NCBI GenBank assembly: GCA_965218625.1
Contig: CBDCLG010000009.1
Coordinates: 62,001-126,000, forward strand
Direction: 5' to 3'
DNA: 64,000 nucleotides
Source of the DNA: Bin5 sp965218625
GTDB taxonomy: Bacteria; Chloroflexota; Anaerolineae; Caldilineales; Caldilineaceae
Shown here: positions 1-7,884 of the stretch, in pieces
Numbering within the stretch: the stretch's first letter is position 1
How the letters are laid out: each line of letters opens with the position of its first letter
The notes under the pieces: model-generated
What the model was told of the DNA's origin: nothing
What the model saw: the letters and a program-made list of their open reading frames with translations, nothing else
Database searches by the model: none
Position numbers and translations under genes: made by a program

Positions 1-738
1 GTGGACCATGCGCTCCATGGTCAACAGGACGTCGCCGGCGTCGACCTCGCAGGTTACGAAATCGCCAGCGGGCAGGGCCGCGTCGGGGATGCCTTTTGTT
101 CCTCTGTGGCCCTTTGTCTTGATCAGGATGTCGTGTTCGAGCAGCCCTTTGAGGTGGGAGCCGGGGATTACCTGCATGCAGCCGTTCTGTGCGGTGGCCG
201 GGACGAGCGGGATCCAGAAGTTGACGACGAGGGTCTCGCCGGCTTCGGCGGGGATGAGGTAGGCGAGGTCCTGGTGCCAGGGGATGTCCAGCAGGTCGAG
301 GTCGGGCATCTTGGGGCGCAGCGCGAACTGGGGGTGGGCGAGGATTTCGGGGCCGATGAGGGCTTCGGTGGCGTCGAGCAGCGCCGGCGTCGTGCGCAGG
401 GCGAACATGCCGGCGGAGATCGGTTTGCCGCGTGAGAAGAAGGTCTGCCACAGCCATCGGCGGTTTTTGCAGGCGTCAGAGGCCAGGGCGAGCCGGTTGG
501 CGAAGGGCGCGGCGGCGAAGGTGTCGGCGGCGGCGAGCTGACCTTGACGCACGGCCTCGTGGATGGCGTTGTCCACCTTCTCTTCAAGTTCGCTGATCAG
601 CGGTTGCAGTGCCGCGTGGGGCAGCATATTGCGGACGATCAGGTAGCCGTCCTGTCTGAACTTTTTTTTCTGTTCCTGGGTCAGCGCCGGCGACGACGAT
701 CCGTTGCTGTGCGCCTCGTCTTGCCGCGTTGCAGCCAT
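1..738 (-). CDS. Phytanoyl-CoA dioxygenase (PhyH) family protein, C-terminus cut by window edge
   Basis: Reading the minus strand from an ATG at 738 gives 246 codons open to the window edge, so the C-terminus is missing. The start is supported by AGGAGGAG about 13 nt upstream. The N-terminus (LTQEQKKKFRQDGYLIVRNM) is the usual PhyH opening, in which the enzyme leads with a 'dGylvv' segment. The motif WHQDLAY supplies the H-x-D half of the 2-His-1-Asp iron site, followed by a jelly-roll segment with NGCMQVIPGSH. The distal iron histidine should lie just beyond the visible part or in its last residues. PhyH proteins are Fe(II)/2-oxoglutarate oxygenases that hydroxylate varied small molecules; the substrate here cannot be told. 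The gene is divergent from the VOC gene at 1020. Confidence 0.82.
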   Translation of the reverse strand, partial: MAATRQDEAHSNGSSSPALTQEQKKKFRQDGYLIVRNMLPHAALQPLISELEEKVDNAIHEAVRQGQLAAADTFAAAPFANRLALASDACKNRRWLWQTFFSRGKPISAGMFALRTTPALLDATEALIGPEILAHPQFALRPKMPDLDLLDIPWHQDLAYLIPAEAGETLVVNFWIPLVPATAQNGCMQVIPGSHLKGLLEHDILIKTKGHRGTKGIPDAALPAGDFVTCEVDAGDVLLTMERMVH

Positions 739-895
739 GTCAGTCACGAACTCCTCCTGATAGCGTGTGCATTCGATTTGCGAACAGGTGGTGATTCCGT
801 TCGTTATCCAGAGGTATGTCTTGGCATAGTATATTCCAAAGCGGTACGGGGCGCTACTCCCCTTGGCGCCGGCTGATCCGTGGCTCGAACGGCAA

Positions 896-924
896 TTAAG
901 GCAAATCCTGCTTTCGTGTACAAT
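896..924 (+). promoter_or_regulatory. Candidate sigma70-type promoter for the VOC gene
   Basis: TTAAGG (896-901) and TACAAT (919-924) are separated by 17 nt, with a TG directly before the -10 hexamer. This would give a leader of about 90 nt before the ATG at 1020. The -10 is good and the -35 is weak, so the call is tentative. Confidence 0.35.
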
Positions 925-1019
925 GTGTCGATAGCAAGCAGAAGGGCGCCTGCCAAAATGCCAGGGCGCGGGCGGCGACAACCGGTGAATTCAGGAAGAA
1001 AACAAGAGGAGAAAAAGGA

Positions 1020-1457
1020 ATGAGTGTCTTGATCCACGTAGGCGTACGGGCGTCCGATCTGTCCAAGTCGATCCGGTTCTGGCGGGACGGGCTGGGCTTG
1101 AAGGTGGTCGGGGAGAGAGGTGTCCGTTACGACCTTTCCGACGGCTATCACAACTTCGCTGTCTTCCAGCACCAGGGCGACGACCGTCCTGGGCACGTCT
1201 CGGGCATGCTCGACTATCTGCATATCGGTGTCGGTGTGCCGGATGTCGCGGTGGCGGCGCGCCAGTTGCGCGACATGGGGTACACGATATTCTCGGACGG
1301 CCTGGGCGGGAAGACGCCCCTGGACCCGGACAATCTTGAGCAGCCGGCGTTCAAGGTGGAAGACCCTGACGGCATCACGATCGACGTGAGCGAGGTGACG
1401 ACGGCGTGGCCGGGGACGACGCTGCATCCCAATCAGGCCGGCGCCGGGGAGGGATAG
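1020..1457 (+). CDS. VOC (glyoxalase/bleomycin resistance/dioxygenase) superfamily protein
   Basis: This 145-residue protein opens with VLIHVGVRASDLSKSIRFWR, the classic first beta-alpha-beta-beta-beta module of the vicinal oxygen chelate fold. It closes with VEDPDGITIDVSEV, which carries the usual C-terminal metal-ligand glutamate region. The N-terminal His (residue 6) and the late Glu are candidate metal ligands. The length is typical of a single-chain two-module protein that works as a dimer. A purine-rich AAGAGGAGAAAAAGGA sits directly before the ATG. Lactoylglutathione lyase, an extradiol dioxygenase or a resistance protein are all possible, and the substrate cannot be assigned. The gene stands alone on the plus strand. 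Confidence 0.85.
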   Translation: MSVLIHVGVRASDLSKSIRFWRDGLGLKVVGERGVRYDLSDGYHNFAVFQHQGDDRPGHVSGMLDYLHIGVGVPDVAVAARQLRDMGYTIFSDGLGGKTPLDPDNLEQPAFKVEDPDGITIDVSEVTTAWPGTTLHPNQAGAGEG

Positions 1458-1543
1458 GCCAGTCGCAGCGAGGGCTCGTGCTTGGCAAGCGGCCCCTTGA
1501 TGGGATCAGGGCAACCTTTGCCCAACCGAAATCGAGTTTTGTG

Positions 1544-1584
1544 AACGACGCGCCGATTTGACGCATTGTCAGCGGCGCGTCGTT
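1544..1584. other. Long inverted repeat (12-bp perfect arms) in the gap after the VOC gene
   Basis: AACGACGCGCCG at 1544-1555 is exactly complementary to 1573-1584. The 17-nt loop contains a second short stem, TGAC (1559-1562) with GTCA (1568-1571). The gap between the VOC stop and the end of the AI-2E/HAD gene (1458-1744) holds no convincing gene. The structure could end transcription from either side, but neither side has a clear U-run. Confidence 0.5.
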
Positions 1585-1744
1585 GCATGTGCGGGACTTA
1601 CCCGCGGCTCTATCGGCCGCGGACGCGAGACATCCATGCGGCGCTTTCTTGCTTGCGGTCACCTGGCAAGAGATTCTTCGCCTGGAGTCGGCGCGGCCAG
1701 GAGAATTCCCTGCATAAGGGCGGCTCGGATGTATAGCGGGGAAG

Positions 1745-3553
1745 CTACGAGGACCACAACTTGGCCATCACCTGGGGGCGGTTGAGGTAGGGCGAGAGTT
1801 CTGAGGGGGAGTCGAGGATCAGGTCGGCGTTGTCGAAGTTCTGCGTCCCGCCCATGCCGCAGAGGAGGCCGACCTGGACGGCGCCGACGGCCTCGCCGAC
1901 GCGCAGGTGCAGCTCGTTGTCGCCGACGACAAGACAGGCGTCGGCGGGCAAGTCCAGCTGGTCGAGCAGGTTGAGGAGCGCCTCGCTGTTGGGGGTGGGC
2001 TTGCGCAGGTCATCGCGGGTGGCGATGGCGTCGAACAGCTCTTCGGAGAGGTCGGCGTGCTGGAAGAAAGTCTCGACTTCCTTGCGCGAGCGGGTGGTAA
2101 GCAGGGCCACTTTGTACTGCTGCCGCAGCTCGGTCAGCAGGTCGGGCACGCCTGGGCGGAGCTCTTGCTTCTCGCTTTTGGGGAAGCCGCGGACACGGTG
2201 CAGGCGCGGCATGAGGCGGCGGGCGTCGTCGTGCAGCCGCAGCCAGGTCAGAAGGCTGACGATGGCTACCGACGGGCCTTCCATCCAGGCCATGAGGCGG
2301 CGGAAGAACTGTTCGCGTTTTTCGAAGGGCCAGATGCGCTCAAGTCTATCAAAGCGTTTGGCCAGTTCGCTTGCCAGCGACCAGTCGAGGCGGGTGAGCG
2401 TGCCGTCGAGATCGAAGACGATGCCTTCGATCCAATGGCCGGCGATCAGGCCGGGGATCTGAATATCGCTCTGCTGCTGCGACGACTCGAAGGGTTCGAG
2501 GTCGCGCAGTTTGCGGAAGACGTAGCTGAGCAGGACGCGCACGCTGGCGATGGTCGGGGTGATGAGCAGCACGCCGAGCACGCCGAAGACGAGCGCGGCG
2601 CTGATGATGCCGGTAAAGGTCACGGCGGGATGCAGGCGCACGCGGCGCCCGACGAGACGGGGGATGAGGTAGACGCTCTCGACCTGGGTGATGATGACGT
2701 AGAAGATCATGACGATGATGGCGAAAGGGATTTTGCCGATGGGCAGCCAGGTCGAGCCCTGGAAGAGCGCGACCAGGGTGCCTATGGCGCCGCTGATTCC
2801 GGGCCCGACGGTGGGCAGGAATTCGAGCAGCCCGGCTAGAAGGGCCAGCGCGGCGGCGTTGGGCAGGCCGACGATAGACATCACGATCCAGGTGACGAAG
2901 CCGATGACGAGGCCCAGTACGAGCTGGCCGCGCAGAAAGGCCATCCAGATTTCGCCCAGTTCGTGGCTCAGATGCTGGGCGTCGTCGCGGTACTCCTGGG
3001 GCAGCGCGTTCATAACCATACGCTGCAGCTTGATGATGTCTTTGAGGAGCCAGAAGCCGAGTACAAGGACGTAGATGGTGGTGAGTACGCCGGTCGTGAA
3101 GGCGCCGGCAAGCTCCAGGGCGCCGGACCCGGCCTGGGAAAGTACGTTTCGGAAGACTGAACCCAGCTGCTGCAGGATATTATTGAAGGTCAGGTTGAAG
3201 CCGAATATGGGCAGTAGCGGCCCTGGAGCGGCGGTCTGGAGGTCGGTTACCAGCGTCTCGAGCAGGCCCAGAAGGGCCTCGATCGAGGTCACGACGCGCG
3301 GCACGAAGATGACCGGGGTTATGATCAGCGCCACGATCAAGAGCAGGTAGATTGCGGCAATCGACATCGCCCGGCTCCAGCCGGTGCGCTGTTGGACCCA
3401 GCTGACCGGCTGATAAAGCACAAATGTCAGCAAAAGGGCGATGATGGTCGGTTGGATCATCACGCGGAAGGCGTAGAGGAGGAGCAAGGCCGCCAAGCCG
3501 AGGATCGAAGCGACTACGATCTTTGTCGTTGTACTCCAACGGTTGGAACTCAT
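1745..3553 (-). CDS. AI-2E family transporter fused to a HAD-superfamily hydrolase
   Basis: The 602-residue protein has two parts. Residues about 1-355 are an AI-2E/PerM-type permease with several hydrophobic helices. They include the family's central soluble helix region (about 185-215) and the PTVGPGISGAIG segment near 247-258. Residues about 373-600 are a HAD domain. Motif I is DLDGTLT (381-387), motif II is the LLTTRS strand, and a Lys lies in the RKPTP segment. Motif IV is VVGDNELHLRVG (from about 542). The usual second Asp of motif IV is replaced: the residue four after the first Asp is His. HAD enzymes of this kind are phosphoglycolate phosphatase-like, and the membrane part may export a small molecule. 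The frame is unbroken across the junction. ATG start at 3553. The gene lies downstream of lepB on the same strand, 106 nt away. Confidence 0.85.
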   Translation of the reverse strand: MSSNRWSTTTKIVVASILGLAALLLLYAFRVMIQPTIIALLLTFVLYQPVSWVQQRTGWSRAMSIAAIYLLLIVALIITPVIFVPRVVTSIEALLGLLETLVTDLQTAAPGPLLPIFGFNLTFNNILQQLGSVFRNVLSQAGSGALELAGAFTTGVLTTIYVLVLGFWLLKDIIKLQRMVMNALPQEYRDDAQHLSHELGEIWMAFLRGQLVLGLVIGFVTWIVMSIVGLPNAAALALLAGLLEFLPTVGPGISGAIGTLVALFQGSTWLPIGKIPFAIIVMIFYVIITQVESVYLIPRLVGRRVRLHPAVTFTGIISAALVFGVLGVLLITPTIASVRVLLSYVFRKLRDLEPFESSQQQSDIQIPGLIAGHWIEGIVFDLDGTLTRLDWSLASELAKRFDRLERIWPFEKREQFFRRLMAWMEGPSVAIVSLLTWLRLHDDARRLMPRLHRVRGFPKSEKQELRPGVPDLLTELRQQYKVALLTTRSRKEVETFFQHADLSEELFDAIATRDDLRKPTPNSEALLNLLDQLDLPADACLVVGDNELHLRVGEAVGAVQVGLLCGMGGTQNFDNADLILDSPSELSPYLNRPQVMAKLWSS

Positions 3554-3659
3554 AGCAAATAGAGAAGAGATTCGAGAGAGATGAGGGGGGCGTTCTCCGG
3601 GCCGTCCGTTTCCAATGCAGTTCCGTTACTTCATGCGCGCGGGGCGCTAACAGTTCAGG

Positions 3660-4319
3660 CTAGTGGAAAACGGTAAAGCGTGTCAGCGGCCAGTAGCGCA
3701 CCCAAACGCGACCCTTGATAACATCGCGCGGCGCCGGGCCGAAGGCGCGGCTGTCATTGCTGTTGTCGCGGTTATCGCCCAGCACGAAAAAGGTGTCCTC
3801 GGCCAGTGTGACGGGGCCATAGGAGTCGTGCGAATCGCCGTGTCGGGCAGGGGCCTTGAGTTCGTTCCCGTTGACGAAGACCTGTCCTTGCCTGATTTCT
3901 ACCGTGTCACCGGGCAGGCCGACAACGCGTTTGATCATCAAGGCGTTCTGGTCGGGCATATCGAGAACGACGATTTCATTGTGTTGCGGTCCACGAAAGT
4001 AGTATGTGAACTTCTCCATGACCAGACGTTCCATTGGCCGGAAGTTGGGCTGCATACTCTGGCCGTACACGATGGTTGCCTGGGCGAGAAAGAGGTGGAT
4101 GAGCAGCGCCAGCGTGACGGCGGGCAGAACGATCTGGACGATCTCCTTGAGGGCGGACAGGACCACAGCGGCTGCCGGAGGCCCGGCGGCGCTATTGTCG
4201 ATGGGCGCGGGGTGGAGGCGGGAATCCTCGCGTCCCGCCTCCATATCCCGAATCCGTTCATCCCTGCGGCCCGATTCCTGTGGACCGTCCTGGTCCCCTG
4301 GATTGTGACTCGCCGTCAT
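3660..4319 (-). CDS. lepB: Signal peptidase I
   Basis: This type I signal peptidase cleaves signal peptides from exported proteins at the outer face of the membrane. The ATG at 4319 gives 219 residues; a TTG at 4385 would add 22 residues with no better binding site. A charged cytoplasmic N-terminus is followed by one membrane helix (AVTLALLIHLFLAQATIVYG). Next come the catalytic Ser box (GQSMQPN), the Lys box (MIKRVVGLPGDTVEI), and the GDNRDNSNDSRAFGP box that shapes the active site. The protein ends with WVRYWPLTRF, as is common in Gram-positive-type enzymes. The start lies 113 nt after the pnp stop on the same strand, so co-transcription with pnp is likely. Confidence 0.93.
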   Translation of the reverse strand: MTASHNPGDQDGPQESGRRDERIRDMEAGREDSRLHPAPIDNSAAGPPAAAVVLSALKEIVQIVLPAVTLALLIHLFLAQATIVYGQSMQPNFRPMERLVMEKFTYYFRGPQHNEIVVLDMPDQNALMIKRVVGLPGDTVEIRQGQVFVNGNELKAPARHGDSHDSYGPVTLAEDTFFVLGDNRDNSNDSRAFGPAPRDVIKGRVWVRYWPLTRFTVFH

Positions 4320-4432
4320 GATTTTAGGGCCGGGAACGCGTCGGTCGGACCGCGTTCCGTTCCGGCTTGCCGATATCGCATCCAATCACGCAACTGTTCG
4401 AGGCGGAGTTCAGAAGCTCCTCATCACCGGCG

Positions 4433-6691
4433 TCATCTGCGCGGGCGGCCGCCATTGCGTCCGCTGCGCTCGCGTTCGCGTCCGCCGTCGCGGAAGTTTC
4501 GATCGCGATCGCGTCCACCACCACCACCGCCGCGTCGTCCGCCGCGGTCCCGGTCGCGCGCTTCTTCGGCGGTCCAGCCTTCGAGTACGGCCTGGCGGCT
4601 GAGCCGGATCTTGCCGGCGGGGTCAATGTCGATCACCATGGTGGTCAGTTCGTCGCCGACGTTGGCGATCTCCTCGACGTTATTGACGCGGTAGTCGGCC
4701 AGCTGGCTGATATGGACGAGCCCGTCGACGCCGGGCAGGAGGTTGACAAAGGCGCCGTAGGGTTCGACGCGCACGACCTGGCCGGTGTAGATTTTGCCGA
4801 CCTCGACCTCTTCGGTGAGGGACTCGATTTCACGGCGAGCCTCTTCCGCGGCCAGCCCGTTGAGACCGGAGACGTAGACGGTCCCGTCCTCTTCGATATC
4901 GATTTTGACCTCGTACCGCTCCTGCAGCGCGCGCACGGTCTTGCCTCCGGGCCCGATGACCTTGCCGATCTTTTCGGGGTCTATGCTTACAGTCAGTATA
5001 CGTGGGGCGTGGGGGCTTAGTTGCGCGCGGGACTCGGGCAGGACTTCGAGCATCTTGCCCATGATGTGAAGCCGCCCCTGCCGCGCCTGCTCGAGCGCGA
5101 TGCGGAGGATTTCGAAGTCAAGTCCTTTTATCTTCAGGTCCATCTGCAGGGCGGTGACGCCGTGTTCGCTGCCGGCCACCTTGAAGTCCATGTCTCCGAG
5201 GTGGTCTTCAACGCCCTGAATGTCGGAGAGCACCTTGTAGGCGCCGGTTTCCTGGTCCTGGACGAGCCCCATGGCGATGCCGGCGACCGGCGCGTCGATG
5301 GGGACGCCGGCGTCCATCAGGGCCAGGGTGCTGCCGCAGACGGAGCCCATGCTGGTCGAGCCGTTACTGCTGACTGCTTCGCTGACCAGGCGGAGGGTAT
5401 AGGGGAAGTCTTCGGGGATGACGGCCTGGAGCGCGCGTTCTGCGAGCGCGCCGTGCCCGATTTCGCGGCGTTTTGGTCCCCGCATGGGGTAGGCCTCGCC
5501 GGTCGAATAGGGCGGGAAGTTGTAATGATGGATATACCGTTTATCTTCTTCCGGCTGCAGCGTGTAGAGTCGTTGGGCGTCGCCGGGCGTGCCCAGTGTC
5601 GCAATCGTGAGCACGTGTGTTTCGCCGCGCATGAAGAGGCCGCTGCCGTGGACGCGCGGTAGATTGCCGACCTGGACCTGAATTGGGCGGACCGTCTGTA
5701 GATCGCGTCCATCGGGCCGGACTTCCTCATCCAGGATTCGCCGCCGCACGGCGTCTTTGTAGAGGCTGTCGAGCGCATCTTCGACGTCGCCGCCTTCGAC
5801 CTCGTCGGCGCTGATCGCACCGGCAAGGGCTTCCAACGTCTCGGCGCGTACTGCGGAGAGGCGGGCCTTGCGCTCGTCGCGGTCGGTCTCCTCTCCAACT
5901 GCGGCCATGACTTTGTCACGGGCCAGCTCGTTCACTCTTTCGACCGTTTCGGGTGCGGCGGCAAAGACGGGATAGTCGGCGTACTTCGACTTTCCAAGAT
6001 CGGCCTGCATCTGTGCGATCGTGCTGATGGCGGGCTGCATGGATTCGTAGGCCAGGCGGAGTCCGTCGAGCATGATCTCTTCGGGCAGCTCGCTGGCGCC
6101 GGCCTCGACCATGAGGATGTTGTCAGACGTGCCGGCCACCTGCAGGGCGAGCGTGCTGAGCTCCATATCGGAAGCGGTCGGGTTGACGATCAGTTCGCCG
6201 TCGACGTGGGCGACGGAGGCGGCGCCGACCGGGCCGCTCCAGGGGATGTCGCTGATCGAGAGCGCGGCTGAGGCGGCGATGATGGCGAGCGGGTCGATGA
6301 GATGCTCGCTGTCCGAGCTGAGCGCGGTCAGGATGACCTGTACTTCGTTGCGGAGGCCTTTGGGGAAGAGGGGGCGGAGGGGGCGGTCAACCAGGCGGCA
6401 GAGCAGGATTGCCTGTTCGCTGGGCCTGCCCTCGCGGCGGAAGAGGTTGCCGGGGATGCGTCCTGCGGCGTACAGTTTTTCCTCGAAATCGACCGTGAGA
6501 GGGAAGAAGCCGATGCCGGGGCGGATGCCGCGGTCCATCGTGGCGGTGGCGAGGATGACTGTGTCCCCGCAACGGACGGTTACGGCGCCGCCGGCCTGCT
6601 GGGCGAGGACGCCGGTCTCGATGCTGATCTCTTTCTCGCCCAGGGTCGTGGAGTAGACCTGGGCGCCTTCAAACAGTCTGGGCTGTTCCAT
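4433..6691 (-). CDS. pnp: Polynucleotide phosphorylase (PNPase)
   Basis: PNPase is a phosphorolytic 3'-5' exoribonuclease working in RNA decay. At 752 residues it is slightly longer than usual. Two RNase PH-like domains are visible: the first starts near ETGVLAQQAGGAVTVRCGDTVIL and carries RRPSEQ-like and PLRPLFPKG segments, and the second starts near VHGSGLFMRGETHVL. A KH domain (IGKVIGPGGKTVRALQ) and an S1 domain (GKIYTGQVVRVEPYGAFVNLLPGVDGLVHISQL) follow. The last 50 or so residues are an unusual Arg/Gly/Asp-rich tail with a run of six glycines, likely disordered and RNA-binding. Start ATG at 6691 with GAGGTG upstream. The gene lies downstream of rpsO, the classic rpsO-pnp arrangement, but an intrinsic terminator separates the two. 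Confidence 0.97.
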   Translation of the reverse strand: MEQPRLFEGAQVYSTTLGEKEISIETGVLAQQAGGAVTVRCGDTVILATATMDRGIRPGIGFFPLTVDFEEKLYAAGRIPGNLFRREGRPSEQAILLCRLVDRPLRPLFPKGLRNEVQVILTALSSDSEHLIDPLAIIAASAALSISDIPWSGPVGAASVAHVDGELIVNPTASDMELSTLALQVAGTSDNILMVEAGASELPEEIMLDGLRLAYESMQPAISTIAQMQADLGKSKYADYPVFAAAPETVERVNELARDKVMAAVGEETDRDERKARLSAVRAETLEALAGAISADEVEGGDVEDALDSLYKDAVRRRILDEEVRPDGRDLQTVRPIQVQVGNLPRVHGSGLFMRGETHVLTIATLGTPGDAQRLYTLQPEEDKRYIHHYNFPPYSTGEAYPMRGPKRREIGHGALAERALQAVIPEDFPYTLRLVSEAVSSNGSTSMGSVCGSTLALMDAGVPIDAPVAGIAMGLVQDQETGAYKVLSDIQGVEDHLGDMDFKVAGSEHGVTALQMDLKIKGLDFEILRIALEQARQGRLHIMGKMLEVLPESRAQLSPHAPRILTVSIDPEKIGKVIGPGGKTVRALQERYEVKIDIEEDGTVYVSGLNGLAAEEARREIESLTEEVEVGKIYTGQVVRVEPYGAFVNLLPGVDGLVHISQLADYRVNNVEEIANVGDELTTMVIDIDPAGKIRLSRQAVLEGWTAEEARDRDRGGRRGGGGGGRDRDRNFRDGGRERERSGRNGGRPRR

Positions 6692-7160
6692 TTGTGTTCA
6701 CCTCGAAATGAACTTTGCGCCATACCAGTGCGGTGTGGGGCGCATGGTTGATGCCGCCGCGCAGATGCCGGAACCGGCAACGCGACAGGTGTCGCGGCCG
6801 GCGGCGACGCAGTTGTCGGGTAGGCGGGCGGGGTAGACTGCTGCCCTCTCCGTCAGCCCAACGGTCGCACAGCGCAATGTTTCGAGGTGCGGAACTGGAG
6901 AAAAGACCGAAACGCGCGCTTGGGGGGCGTAGTTGGTCTTCCGTGAATGGCTTCGGTCCATTCTCCAATGCCGGACCTCGGCGGCAGGAATCTGCCGAAT
7001 ACAGTGCACTGGGCGCCGGTACATCTGCGATCGTGCGGCGCGATCCGTTTTCGTTGGTCTCGTGCGCCTGTCAGGACGCGGCCAGGGCTTATCCTCCGAT
7101 TCCTGCGCGCGGCCTGGCGCACGCTATACAAGGCCAATTATATGGCTTACTAAAATGACA
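6692..7160 (-). other. Long pnp leader / rpsO-pnp intergenic region
   Basis: No gene is evident between pnp and the rpsO terminator. The region contains a 16-nt perfect palindrome (6781-6796, arms CGCGAC) in the pnp leader, set in a GC-rich segment able to form further stems. A TATAAT read on the minus strand (7142-7137), with a possible TTGCCG 19 nt upstream, could be a pnp promoter giving a leader of about 440 nt. In E. coli, pnp mRNA is autoregulated through a leader hairpin cut by RNase III; a similar role here is only inference. Confidence 0.4.
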
Positions 7161-7162
7161 CC

Positions 7163-7193
7163 GGCATTGCCACCGCATTCTTGTGGCAATGCC
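7163..7193. other. Perfect 11-bp hairpin downstream of the rpsO terminator
   Basis: GGCATTGCCAC at 7163-7173 pairs exactly with 7183-7193 across a 9-nt loop. There is no adjoining U-run in the rpsO direction, so it may be a second, backup stem after the intrinsic terminator at 7198-7231, or the 5' structure of a pnp transcript. Confidence 0.5.
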
Positions 7194-7195
7194 GC

Positions 7196-7231
7196 CAAGA
7201 AAAAGGGCGGACACACGCCTGTTCCGCCCTT
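7196..7231 (-). terminator. Rho-independent terminator of rpsO
   Basis: Read on the minus strand, a 9-bp stem (AAGGGCGGA, 7231-7223 complement, paired with 7211-7203) with an 11-nt loop runs straight into TTTTTCTT. It lies 11 nt after the rpsO stop codon, as expected for an intrinsic terminator. Confidence 0.85.
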
Positions 7232-7241
7232 GCCGTTGCAG

Positions 7242-7511
7242 TTATCGACGCAGCCCAAGCCTTTGAATCAGCTGGCGATAGCGCGTTACATCCTTTCTCG
7301 CCAGGTAGGCCAGATGGCTGCGCCGCTGGCCTACCAGTTTCAGAAGCCCCCTGCGCGACCCTTCATCGTGTTTATGGGTCTTCAGGTGGTCGGTGAGCGC
7401 GTTGATGCGTGTTGTCAGCAGTGCGACCTGCACCTCCGGCGATCCCGTATCCTGATCGTTTATCCGGTATTCCTCGATGATTTTGGTCTTTTCTTCCGTG
7501 ACTATGCTCAT
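7242..7511 (-). CDS. rpsO: 30S ribosomal protein S15
   Basis: S15 binds the central domain of 16S rRNA. The 89-residue length is exactly typical. The sequence has the family's hallmarks: DTGSPEVQVALLTTRINALTDHLKTHKHD, then SRRGLLKLVGQRRSHLAYL and the C-terminal RYRQLIQRLGLRR. The ATG at 7511 is chosen over longer in-frame options because of AAAGGAG upstream. A good promoter lies about 150 nt upstream and a terminator directly downstream, so it can be a single-gene unit ahead of pnp. Confidence 0.98.
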   Translation of the reverse strand: MSIVTEEKTKIIEEYRINDQDTGSPEVQVALLTTRINALTDHLKTHKHDEGSRRGLLKLVGQRRSHLAYLARKDVTRYRQLIQRLGLRR

Positions 7512-7658
7512 ATGGTACTCCCGAACTCCTTTCCCCTGCGCTGGGGCATGTCGATAACGACATCGCAGCGGCGACGCTCCCCAGGAGGCGCGACCGGCCC
7601 GTTGATAGCCGGAACATCGCTGGAATACCAAGGCGCGTGACCCAGCCGTTACTGAAAC

Positions 7659-7687
7659 AGTTTAGCACAGTTGCAGGCGATACCCAA
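7659..7687 (-). promoter_or_regulatory. Promoter for rpsO
   Basis: On the minus strand TTGGGT (7687-7682) and TAAACT (7664-7659) are exactly 17 nt apart, with TGC before the -10 (extended -10). The predicted leader is about 140 nt, long enough for the translational autoregulation known for S15 in other bacteria. Confidence 0.6.
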
Positions 7688-7753
7688 ACTTGTGGCTTCT
7701 CCAATTATTTAACGCATATATATGGATCGGTCGACCGAGGGGAGACCGGGCTC

Positions 7754-7782
7754 TTGAAGCTGTTGTCGGCTGCCCTTATAAT
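7754..7782 (+). promoter_or_regulatory. Promoter for queG
   Basis: TTGAAG (7754-7759), 17 nt, then a perfect TATAAT (7777-7782). Transcription would start near 7790, about 95 nt before the queG start. The 7512-7884 gap carries only this promoter and the divergent rpsO promoter; no gene is seen there. Confidence 0.65.
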
Positions 7783-7884
7783 GGGGCAGTCCTGTTCGGC
7801 CGGATACCGCCTGGAAATGAAACGGCGCCAGCGGAGTGCGCCGGAGATTGCTAACGATCGAGTTGCCTCAAACCGGAGTCAGGC

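Noticed and set aside
1..435. Open frame on the plus strand at the start of the window
   Set aside because: It is the shadow of the PhyH gene on the opposite strand, has odd composition and no domain.
821..839. TTGG-N11-CCAA inverted repeat upstream of the PhyH gene
   Set aside because: Arms of only 4 bp are expected by chance in a gap of this size.
3663..4694. 343-codon plus-strand frame over lepB and pnp
   Set aside because: It is antisense to two genes with intact catalytic motifs; the frame is a GC-bias shadow.
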